Assembly: GCA_903932565.1 (NCBI GenBank)
Contig: CAIZGQ010000073.1
Coordinates: forward strand, 3,108 to 67,107
Source: an uncultured Hyphomicrobiales bacterium
GTDB lineage: Bacteria; Pseudomonadota; Alphaproteobacteria; Rhizobiales; Beijerinckiaceae
Length of the DNA: 64,000 nucleotides
Reading direction: 5' to 3'
Below, piece by piece: positions 15,534 through 21,476 of this stretch. The notes under the pieces are model-generated. The model was not told the origin of the DNA. It did no database searches and saw only the letters and a program-made list of their open reading frames with translations. Both the position numbers and the translations under genes were made by a program. Every line of letters starts with the position of its first letter. Positions within the stretch are counted from its first letter, which is position 1.

Positions 15534-15865
15534 GGATCGCGGCGGAATACACATTCGAGGCAGCTCATCGTCTGCCAATGGTGCCTGACACCCACAAATG
15601 CAGCCGGATGCACGGTCATAACTATCGTGTGATTGTATCAATTGATGGTCCGCTGGATGAACGCGGTTTCGTGGTGGACTATGCGGAGCTAGATGAGGTC
15701 GTCCAGCCGCTCATAAATCGGCTTGACCATAGATGCCTGAATGACATCGACGGGCTTTCCAATCCAACAGCCGAGATTATTGCAGGATGGCTCAAGGAGC
15801 GTATCCAGCCGAACGCAAGGGTCCGAGTTTACGAAACTTCCCGCTATTGGGCAGAAACTACCTAA
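15530..15865 (+). CDS. queD: 6-carboxytetrahydropterin synthase, QueD
   Basis: 111 residues from the ATG at 15530, coupled to QueE by ATGA. Zinc ligands H13, H28 and H30 (FEAAHRLP, RMHGHNY), catalytic C24, and LDHRCLND are the QueD/PTPS pattern. It makes CPH4, the QueE substrate, from dihydroneopterin triphosphate. QueD and QueE give two consecutive steps. Confidence 0.9.
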   Translation: MRIAAEYTFEAAHRLPMVPDTHKCSRMHGHNYRVIVSIDGPLDERGFVVDYAELDEVVQPLINRLDHRCLNDIDGLSNPTAEIIAGWLKERIQPNARVRVYETSRYWAETT

Positions 15866-15882
15866 ACCACTGGACAACGTAA
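15864..15882 (+). repeat. 19-bp repeat, copy 3
   Basis: AAACCACTGGACAACGTAA, beginning within the QueD stop codon. Identical over 19 bp to the minus-strand sequence at 2601-2583 next to the PP-loop gene. Confidence 0.6.
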
Positions 15883-15883
15883 A

Positions 15884-15901
15884 TCCCGGAAATCATCGGG
15901 A
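15884..15901 (+). other. Small hairpin after QueD
   Basis: TCCCG/CGGGA, 5-bp stem with an 8-nt loop, directly followed by GAG and the 7-codon leader frame at 15910. It could cover or expose that ribosome site. Too weak for a terminator and lacks a T-run. Confidence 0.3.
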
Positions 15902-15909
15902 GAGCAATC

Positions 15910-15933
15910 ATGAGTACCTATACCACTGGATAA
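15910..15933 (+). promoter_or_regulatory. Seven-codon leader frame
   Basis: ATG, six codons and TAA (peptide MSTYTTG) with GGGAG at good spacing, ending 4 bp before the ATG at 15938. The stop codon is part of repeat copy 4. It may couple translation to the next gene, which has no good site of its own. Confidence 0.3.
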
Positions 15934-15936
15934 CGT
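15923..15936 (+). repeat. CCACTGGAYAACG repeat, copy 4
   Basis: CCACTGGATAACGT ends 1 bp before the ATG at 15938. Same relation to a start codon as copy 2. Confidence 0.45.
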
Positions 15937-15937
15937 C

Positions 15938-16195
15938 ATGGAAAAATACAGAAAGAAGCCGGTCGTGATTGATGCTTGGCAGTGGAACGGTCAGAGCCGT
16001 TCAAATTGGCCCGGCATTATCGCCACGGGCACGGTCACCGAAATCCGCGATGGGCACAAAATCGTTGAACTGCGTATCAAAACGCTTGAGGGCGAAATGA
16101 GAGCAGATCGCGGGGATTGGTTCATTTGCGGCGTCAAGGGCGAGCTATATCCCTGCAAGCCGGACATATTCGCCGCCACATATGAACGCGCCTAA
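15938..16195 (+). CDS. Conserved phage protein (KYRKKPVVIDAWQW)
   Basis: 85 residues. The start EKYRKKPVVIDAWQW and the later DWFICGVKGELYPCKPDIFAATYE are characteristic of a very common small phage protein, without known function. Probably a compact beta fold. Complete at both ends. Confidence 0.75.
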   Translation: MEKYRKKPVVIDAWQWNGQSRSNWPGIIATGTVTEIRDGHKIVELRIKTLEGEMRADRGDWFICGVKGELYPCKPDIFAATYERA

Positions 16196-16241
16196 ACCTC
16201 GGGTTAGCGTCGTCCTTTTGAAAAATAGCACGGAGCATGAT

Positions 16242-16397
16242 ATGGTAGCCAGAAGGTTCACGGTGATCGAGAGGCCAAGGCAGATCAACGTGGGGAACCT
16301 TGTTCAGAAACTGAGGCGGATCAGAACTGAGCTCGCACAGATGACGCAGCAGATAGACGATGCTCTTGATAGGATCGAAAGAGCGGATGGTGGATGA
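16242..16397 (+). CDS. 51-residue coiled-coil protein
   Basis: The ATG at 16242 is chosen for CGGAG 6 bp upstream; a longer in-frame version from 16182 lacks a ribosome site and overlaps the previous gene. The C-terminal two-thirds (LVQKLRRIRTELAQMTQQ) is helical with heptad spacing. Confidence 0.5.
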   Translation: MVARRFTVIERPRQINVGNLVQKLRRIRTELAQMTQQIDDALDRIERADGG

Positions 16398-16866
16398 CAT
16401 CACCCGTTCCATCGAGGGGTTAACAGACCGTATCGTTGTGTACAGAGCGGTGGTGCAGACGAGAAAGAAGGCGGACATGGACAGGCTGGCTGAAAAACTG
16501 GCTAAGGCTGGTGGGGTGGTAAACCGAATCACCGCGAAGATCGAGGCTCGCGCTGATGCTCTGATAGCCCGTGAGAACGAGCTGGAGGAGCGCACTCATT
16601 CCGCCTTTTCTCCCCATGAGGGTATTTTGTCATCTGCTGAACGTGGGCTGGACGATGTCGAGAAGGCGCTCGCACTTCTGTCCAACGGTGGGCCCCCTTT
16701 AGAAGCCTCAAGGCCCTTATCGCTAGAAGATCCAGCAAATCTGGCGGCGTGGATCCTAAACAATAAAATCAGTATGGAGCAGCATAACGCCGCGATCGCC
16801 GCGGGCCATGTGCCGGAATCCCGCTATTATTTTGAATACATTGAACAGCACAAGCCGACAGAATGA
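16387..16866 (+). CDS. Helical protein upstream of terminase
   Basis: 159 residues, ATG at 16387. Long charged helices (residues about 30-95, DRLAEKLAKAGGVVNRITAK) and a shorter C-terminal region with ESRYYFEYIEQH. Coupled to the small terminase by ATGA. No family recognised; a packaging accessory is possible from position only. Confidence 0.6.
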   Translation: MVDDITRSIEGLTDRIVVYRAVVQTRKKADMDRLAEKLAKAGGVVNRITAKIEARADALIARENELEERTHSAFSPHEGILSSAERGLDDVEKALALLSNGGPPLEASRPLSLEDPANLAAWILNNKISMEQHNAAIAAGHVPESRYYFEYIEQHKPTE

Positions 16867-17315
16867 GCGCCAAGTCAAATCCACACAGGGATGAGCTTTT
16901 CGCCCAATATCTATCTTCTGGGATGCCGCAGCTAGAGGCCTATCACGCTGCTGGATTCAAGGGGGACACGCCTAATGCTTCGCGGAAGGCAAATACCCCT
17001 GAAATGCTCAAGCGAGTGGCCGACATCAGGGCCAAGGCAATTGAGAATCTAATTATAGACAAGCAGTGGGTGGTCAGACAGTTGATCATGAACCACAATA
17101 GAGCGTTTCAGAAGGGAATGATTGCGGCATCAAATCAATCTCTAGAGCTCATAGGGCGAGAACTGGGGATGTTTGTCGACCGCAAGGACATCCGAGTTCA
17201 TGCTCAATTCGAGCGGCTTACAGACAGAGAGTTGTTGCAGCAACTGAAAGAGGTTACACAACAACTAGCGATCGAGGACAAGTCTGAGGCCGAAGATGCC
17301 GATACGCCAGAATGA
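16863..17315 (+). CDS. terS: Terminase small subunit
   Basis: 150 residues. The N-terminal FAQYLSSGMPQLEAYHAAGF with NASRKANTPEMLKRV is the usual small-terminase HTH-like DNA-binding pattern; a central helix and an acidic tail follow. It recognises the packaging site and brings the large subunit. A short ORF lies between it and the large subunit. Confidence 0.8.
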   Translation: MSAKSNPHRDELFAQYLSSGMPQLEAYHAAGFKGDTPNASRKANTPEMLKRVADIRAKAIENLIIDKQWVVRQLIMNHNRAFQKGMIAASNQSLELIGRELGMFVDRKDIRVHAQFERLTDRELLQQLKEVTQQLAIEDKSEAEDADTPE

Positions 17316-17562
17316 CGATGAGTTCTTCTTTGAACCCACCAAAGAAGAGAAAGAGCGCTGTCTAGTCCTGCGCGACGTCATTTTGGAAATCTGCGACGAG
17401 ATCGAGCCAGACGACACCAATATGGTGGTGAACGCCCTGTCCTACGTCATGGCTGAAGTTCTGACGGATATGTGCCCGGACAGTCTGACAGCAATGTTCC
17501 TGATCAACGCCATCATGCCACGGATACTGAACAACGTCCGCAATAGCCGGGTCTTGAACTGA
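17296..17562 (+). CDS. Hypothetical between terminase subunits
   Basis: 88 residues, overlapping TerS by 20 bp and coupled to TerL by TGATG. Acidic N-terminus, helical middle (NALSYVMAEVLTDMCPDSLT). Its place suggests packaging-related expression; no family known. Confidence 0.6.
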   Translation: MPIRQNDDEFFFEPTKEEKERCLVLRDVILEICDEIEPDDTNMVVNALSYVMAEVLTDMCPDSLTAMFLINAIMPRILNNVRNSRVLN

Positions 17563-19250
17563 TGCTGACCCAGCTTAAGGGATGGGATGGGGAAACCCTG
17601 CCGCAGGATGAGCGGCAAACCCTGTCAGTCATGATCCAGCAGGGGCGGAACAGGATCACCAGAAAGCGCCACAGCCGCCGTGGCGGGCTCATGGAGTTCA
17701 TCAAGGACTTCTGGTCGGTCCTAGAGCCCCAGACAAAATTGGTCGATGGGTGGCCTCTGGAGGCTCTCTGCACCCACCTCGAGGCAGTCACCCGCGGCAA
17801 GATCACCCGGATACTGATCAACGTGCCGCCGGGTTTCATGAAATCACTGGTCACGGACGTATTCTGGCCAGCATGGGAATGGGGCCCGATGAACATGGCC
17901 CATCTCCGATATGTCGCATTCTCATACTCAGCGGAACTGACGGAGCGCGACAACGACCGGTTTGGGGCCTTGATATCCTCCGAGATGTACCAAGAGCTCT
18001 ACGGCGACCGTGTCCAGATCCGGAAACTGGGCCAGAAAATGGTCAGCAACTCCCAGCGAGGATGGAAAAGAGCCACCTCAGTTGGAGGCGTAGGAACGGG
18101 CGAAAGAGGCGATCGCGTGATCCTCGACGACCCCCATAACATCAAGGAAGCCGAATCGGAGGTTATCCGATCCGAGACGGTCAGATGGTTCAGAGAATCG
18201 ATGAGCAATCGTCTGAACGATGTCGACACCGGATGTGTCGTGATCATCATGCAAAGAGTACATGAAGATGACGTAAGCGGAGTGATCCTCTCCGAAGATC
18301 TCGACTACGTCCACCTCATGATCCCAATGGAGTACGACGTAGACCGACAAGTAGACGACAACGGAAATCCCCTAGAAACTCCAATAGGATGGTATGACCC
18401 ACGCTTCGATGAGGCAGATAACCTAGATGACCTCAACGGTATACTGGCTTGGCCAGACCGTTTCTCCGAAGCCGCATGCGTCCGAATGATGAAGGATATC
18501 GGTCCTTACGGATGGGCCGGTCAGTACCAACAAGCACCCGCTCCTCGAGGTGGCGGTATATTCCAGAGATCATGGTGGCAGCTTTGGGAGAGCACTGACG
18601 GAAAGTTCCCGGCATTCGACTATATGCTGGCCAGTTTAGACAGCGCATTCACCGACAAAGAGCAGAACGATCCCAGCGGATTAACTATATGGGGCATCTG
18701 GCAGAAGGACGGCATGAACCGGATTATGCTGGTGCATGCGTGGCGCAAACATCTGCAGTTTAGCGGTCCACGGATCGAGCCAGAGCCGGGTGAAAGCAAG
18801 GCCAATTGGGTATTCCGGACCCAGAAGACGTGGGGGCTGATGGAATGGCTGCGGTATACCTGCGAGCGGTTCAAGGTCGATCGGCTGCTGATCGAGGCTA
18901 AGGCTAGCGGGATGTCCGCGGCGCAGGAGCTCCAGAACCGGTTCTCGGACTTAGACTTTGCGATCCAGTTGTGCCAGGTGAAGGGTGACAAGATGGCTCG
19001 AGCGCTGGCGGTTCAGGCCACATTTGCCCAAGATCTGGTATACGCCCCATCCCGCGAATGGGCTGAGATGGTGATCGACGAAATGGCGGTCTTCCCCAAG
19101 GGCAAATACAAGGATCTGACCGATTCGACGACCCAAGCCATCAAGTACCTGCGTGATACCGGGATGGCGTTCACGGATCGAGAAACCCACCGGCAGGAGC
19201 AGGAGGCTTTGGTCCCCCAGAAGAAGAAACGGGCGCTTTACCCGGTTTGA
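17562..19250 (+). CDS. terL: Terminase large subunit
   Basis: 562 residues. ATPase: INVPPGFMKS (86-95, a variant Walker A) and VILDDPHN (186-193, Walker B). Nuclease: an Asp in LASLDSAFTDKEQND near residue 353 begins the RNase-H-like fold, with LIEAKASG further on. It cuts and translocates DNA into proheads. Length and motif form fit the terminase families used by P22-like podoviruses. Confidence 0.9.
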   Translation: MLTQLKGWDGETLPQDERQTLSVMIQQGRNRITRKRHSRRGGLMEFIKDFWSVLEPQTKLVDGWPLEALCTHLEAVTRGKITRILINVPPGFMKSLVTDVFWPAWEWGPMNMAHLRYVAFSYSAELTERDNDRFGALISSEMYQELYGDRVQIRKLGQKMVSNSQRGWKRATSVGGVGTGERGDRVILDDPHNIKEAESEVIRSETVRWFRESMSNRLNDVDTGCVVIIMQRVHEDDVSGVILSEDLDYVHLMIPMEYDVDRQVDDNGNPLETPIGWYDPRFDEADNLDDLNGILAWPDRFSEAACVRMMKDIGPYGWAGQYQQAPAPRGGGIFQRSWWQLWESTDGKFPAFDYMLASLDSAFTDKEQNDPSGLTIWGIWQKDGMNRIMLVHAWRKHLQFSGPRIEPEPGESKANWVFRTQKTWGLMEWLRYTCERFKVDRLLIEAKASGMSAAQELQNRFSDLDFAIQLCQVKGDKMARALAVQATFAQDLVYAPSREWAEMVIDEMAVFPKGKYKDLTDSTTQAIKYLRDTGMAFTDRETHRQEQEALVPQKKKRALYPV

Positions 19251-19251
19251 G

Positions 19252-19296
19252 GTGGCACTAAAAATAGTTGTTGCAGACCCATAATTTCTGTGCCAC
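19252..19296 (+). other. Inverted repeat after terL
   Basis: GTGGCAC (19252-19258) pairs perfectly with GTGCCAC (19290-19296) around a 31-nt A/T-rich loop, directly after the terL stop. There is no T-run; it might attenuate or process the transcript, or be a protein site. Confidence 0.35.
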
Positions 19297-19370
19297 GCTG
19301 TCTCCGAGGCTTCAATGACCGACGAACTCCTTTCCATCGCCATCGCCGCTATCGGGATGAGGTAACCACC

Positions 19371-19499
19371 ATGCTTTCCCTTTACACCACCGCGGAGCTG
19401 CAATTGAAGATCCTCCGCCATCAGGAGGGTCGTGTGACGCAGCCCGCCAAATTGCTGAAGGCTATCAGGGCAGAGATCGCCTCGAGAGAGCACAAATGA
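19371..19499 (+). CDS. 42-residue helical protein
   Basis: ATG at 19371 with GAGG upstream. Basic helix (LYTTAELQLKILRHQEG). A 16-codon frame (19315-19365) precedes it and may be a leader. Coupled to the next gene by ATGA. Confidence 0.5.
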   Translation: MLSLYTTAELQLKILRHQEGRVTQPAKLLKAIRAEIASREHK

Positions 19500-19627
19500 C
19501 GAAGACGAAGCCTGCCGAGAAACCCAAGCGTGGCCGACCCAAGATCGTCGGCCCGCGTCCTTGGGAGGTTAAGGGCATGTCCCGCCGCACATGGTATCGC
19601 CGCAAGAAGCTGGGGTTGGAGAAATGA
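19496..19627 (+). CDS. 43-residue basic protein with AT-hook-like motif
   Basis: PKRGRPK near the start is an AT-hook-like sequence; MSRRTWYRRKKLG follows. It would bind DNA. Coupled by ATGA to the GcrA-like gene. Confidence 0.6.
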   Translation: MTKTKPAEKPKRGRPKIVGPRPWEVKGMSRRTWYRRKKLGLEK

Positions 19628-20067
19628 GAATGCTCTGGAACGATGAGATGGATTCTGAACTGAGGGATCTGTTCTCCAAGGGGCTTTCATACACGCAGAT
19701 AGCATCAGTGATGAACCGAAAATTCCAGACAGTGCTCACCCGAAACGCCACGATCGGCAGATCCCATAGGCTGAATTTGCAGGGAACAAGAACAGAGGAG
19801 AGGCCTAGGAGCCGCAAGCATATCTCGACCGAGCCCAAGCCGGTAAGGGCCAAGCGGCCTCCGATGATCAAGGCTGAATTCATTGTGCCGGTATGCGTCG
19901 AGGTGCCGGTGAAGCCGCGGCATATAACGCTGCAGGAGCTCAGCGAATCGGTCTGCAAATATCCTTATGGGGACGAACCGCCATATACGTTCTGCGGCCA
20001 CCCGTCGAAGACCGGAAAGCCATACTGCAGCCCACATTGGAACGTCACTAATCCGCCGAGATCATGA
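19624..20067 (+). CDS. GcrA-like cell-cycle regulator
   Basis: 147 residues. The N-terminal W-x-D-E..LSYTQIASVMN..TVLTRNATIGRSHRL and the C-terminal CKYPYGDEPPYTFCGHPSKTG, then PYCSPHW, are the GcrA family. In alphaproteobacteria GcrA binds sigma70 RNA polymerase and reads CcrM-methylated GANTC sites. The phage copy may redirect host polymerase or cell-cycle genes, or replace an activator of phage genes. The family also supports the alphaproteobacterial host. Confidence 0.85.
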   Translation: MRMLWNDEMDSELRDLFSKGLSYTQIASVMNRKFQTVLTRNATIGRSHRLNLQGTRTEERPRSRKHISTEPKPVRAKRPPMIKAEFIVPVCVEVPVKPRHITLQELSESVCKYPYGDEPPYTFCGHPSKTGKPYCSPHWNVTNPPRS

Positions 20068-20165
20068 TGACCACGCATGACGCCTTCAAGACCGGAGTGT
20101 GCTTAGGGCTGGCACTATTCGGTCTATATCTCTTCAGCCTGCTGGTAGGTATCGGACCAACATGA
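20064..20165 (+). CDS. 33-residue membrane peptide
   Basis: ATGA-coupled at both ends; one hydrophobic span (VCLGLALFGLYLFSLLVGIG). Part of the run of mini membrane proteins after terL. Confidence 0.5.
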   Translation: MMTTHDAFKTGVCLGLALFGLYLFSLLVGIGPT

Positions 20166-20449
20166 GCAAGATAATCGGAGCGCAGCCCAAGCTATCGAGC
20201 GATCAGATCCAGATCGTGGACGTCCTCAAGGAGACGCTGGCAATGGCGCTGGAGGGCAAGATCAACACGCTGGGGATCGTTGCCTGCCTCGAGGATGGGC
20301 CAGCCACGCTGGTCGGTGGGCGCAATGCCGCGGCGTTGAACATCGGCATCGATCACCTCAAGCACAAGATCCTGATGGCCACGTTTGAGGCTGGCGAGGA
20401 CACGGTTCAGCGGGTTGCGCCGCATATCATCAAGCCACGGGGGAATTGA
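20162..20449 (+). CDS. Hypothetical 95-residue protein
   Basis: ATG at 20162, coupled. Helical N-terminus, a LGIVACLEDG stretch and LNIGIDHLKHKIL. A similar protein occurs often in phage packaging regions, with unknown function. Confidence 0.6.
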   Translation: MSKIIGAQPKLSSDQIQIVDVLKETLAMALEGKINTLGIVACLEDGPATLVGGRNAAALNIGIDHLKHKILMATFEAGEDTVQRVAPHIIKPRGN

Positions 20450-20631
20450 TGACGTATCATATGTGGCCTCAGATCCTTGTGGCTATGGTGTTCATCGCCA
20501 TTACGGTGATGGGATTTATTCGCAACGGACAGCCCCTTAATAACCCGACAACCAACGCGACCCAGATCTTTTGGACCTCGATGTGGTTTGCGCTGGTGCT
20601 TGGGGCTGGTGGCTTTTGGGATTTGAGGTGA
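20449..20631 (+). CDS. 60-residue two-span membrane protein
   Basis: ATG at 20449 overlapping the previous TGA. Hydrophobic segments at about residues 7-21 and 41-56. No family recognised. Confidence 0.55.
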   Translation: MTYHMWPQILVAMVFIAITVMGFIRNGQPLNNPTTNATQIFWTSMWFALVLGAGGFWDLR

Positions 20632-20634
20632 GCC

Positions 20635-20799
20635 ATGGTCGACCAGCTATCGCTTGATTCGTACATCCTGAAGCACTGGCGGGCAGGCCGGGATACACTC
20701 GAGATCGCTAAGTTGCTGCAACTGCGAGAGCATGTGGTCGCCAACAGGCTATGGCACATCAGGGATATGGGGAAATGCCAGCAAACGAGCTCAGGCTAA
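20635..20799 (+). CDS. 54-residue HTH-like protein
   Basis: YILKHWRAGRDTLEIAKLLQLREHVVANRLWHIRD looks like a small helix-turn-helix (GRDTLEIAKLL). It overlaps the next membrane peptide by 25 bp. Confidence 0.5.
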   Translation: MVDQLSLDSYILKHWRAGRDTLEIAKLLQLREHVVANRLWHIRDMGKCQQTSSG

Positions 20800-20870
20800 T
20801 AGCGATCGCCATAAATCTGGCGGGATGGGTTCTGATCATTGGGGCAATCAAACTTATAGGGGGATTGTAA
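20775..20870 (+). CDS. 31-residue membrane peptide
   Basis: LRLIAIAINLAGWVLIIGAI spans the membrane once. Its TAA overlaps the next ATG (TAATG). Confidence 0.45.
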   Translation: MPANELRLIAIAINLAGWVLIIGAIKLIGGL

Positions 20871-21085
20871 TGCCAGCTGGTCAACAGTTGATCGAAGCGG
20901 TTGCTGCAGAGCTCAAGGCGGATATCGGGCAGCATCCATGGCAGATTGAATTGGCGCTGTTGCCAACAAGGGGAAAGGTATCCCGCCGGGTGGTGCGCTA
21001 CGCCATCACCGAGTTGCTCAAATCCGGCAGGGCGCTTAGGATTGGTTCCAGGGGTTTGGTTTACGCGGCTCCGGAGATCAAGTGA
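20870..21085 (+). CDS. Small winged-helix-like protein
   Basis: 71 residues. VSRRVVRYAITELLKSGRAL followed by RIGSRGLVYAAPE resembles the recognition helix and wing of a small transcription factor. TAATG overlap upstream and TGATG overlap downstream. The gene at 33143 has the same layout. Confidence 0.55.
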   Translation: MPAGQQLIEAVAAELKADIGQHPWQIELALLPTRGKVSRRVVRYAITELLKSGRALRIGSRGLVYAAPEIK

Positions 21086-21261
21086 TGGCCCACGCCTACA
21101 AAGAGCGCCTTGACTACGTCAGCAAGAAGATGGCTGAACTGGAAGCGGCGCTCGAGCGTGAGCACATCGGAACTGCAAAAGAGATTTTAGCTGTGATGAA
21201 GAACGCGCTACGCGGCAAGCGCTATTTGAACCGGATGGTTCCGGGTTGGGGTGATCAGTGA
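21085..21261 (+). CDS. 58-residue helical protein
   Basis: Long helix YKERLDYVSKKMAELEAALE, then a basic C-terminus. Coupled by TGATG. Function unknown. Confidence 0.5.
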   Translation: MAHAYKERLDYVSKKMAELEAALEREHIGTAKEILAVMKNALRGKRYLNRMVPGWGDQ

Positions 21262-21263
21262 GT

Positions 21264-21389
21264 ATGTTTGACACCCTGAACTTCTACGATCGCCTCTCCA
21301 GTGGAATTCTTTACGGAATGGGCGGAATAGCCCTTGGTAGCGCCGTTCTGGTCGTCGGGCTTTGGATGTGGCGCGACATGCAGAAATAG
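21264..21389 (+). CDS. 41-residue membrane peptide
   Basis: ATG at 21264; a GTG at 21258 overlapping the previous stop is an alternative start. One span (GMGGIALGSAVLVVGLWMW). Last of the mini genes before portal. Confidence 0.5.
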   Translation: MFDTLNFYDRLSSGILYGMGGIALGSAVLVVGLWMWRDMQK

Positions 21390-21417
21390 GTTATATGAAC
21401 TGCCTCGCCATAGTTTG

Positions 21418-21476
21418 GCGGGACCATACGAATCATTAGACCGAGCCGGTCATGCTTCGCAAACAAGCGGTCCCGC
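21418..21476 (+). promoter_or_regulatory. Inverted repeat abutting the portal start
   Basis: GCGGGACC (21418-21425) pairs perfectly with GGTCCCGC (21469-21476), which ends at the base before the portal ATG. No Shine-Dalgarno is visible between. The hairpin could modulate portal translation. Confidence 0.4.

Noticed and set aside
15864..15901. preQ1 riboswitch next to the deazaguanine genes
   Set aside because: The element lies downstream of QueD, lacks the preQ1-I or -II layout and its hairpin has only 5 bp.
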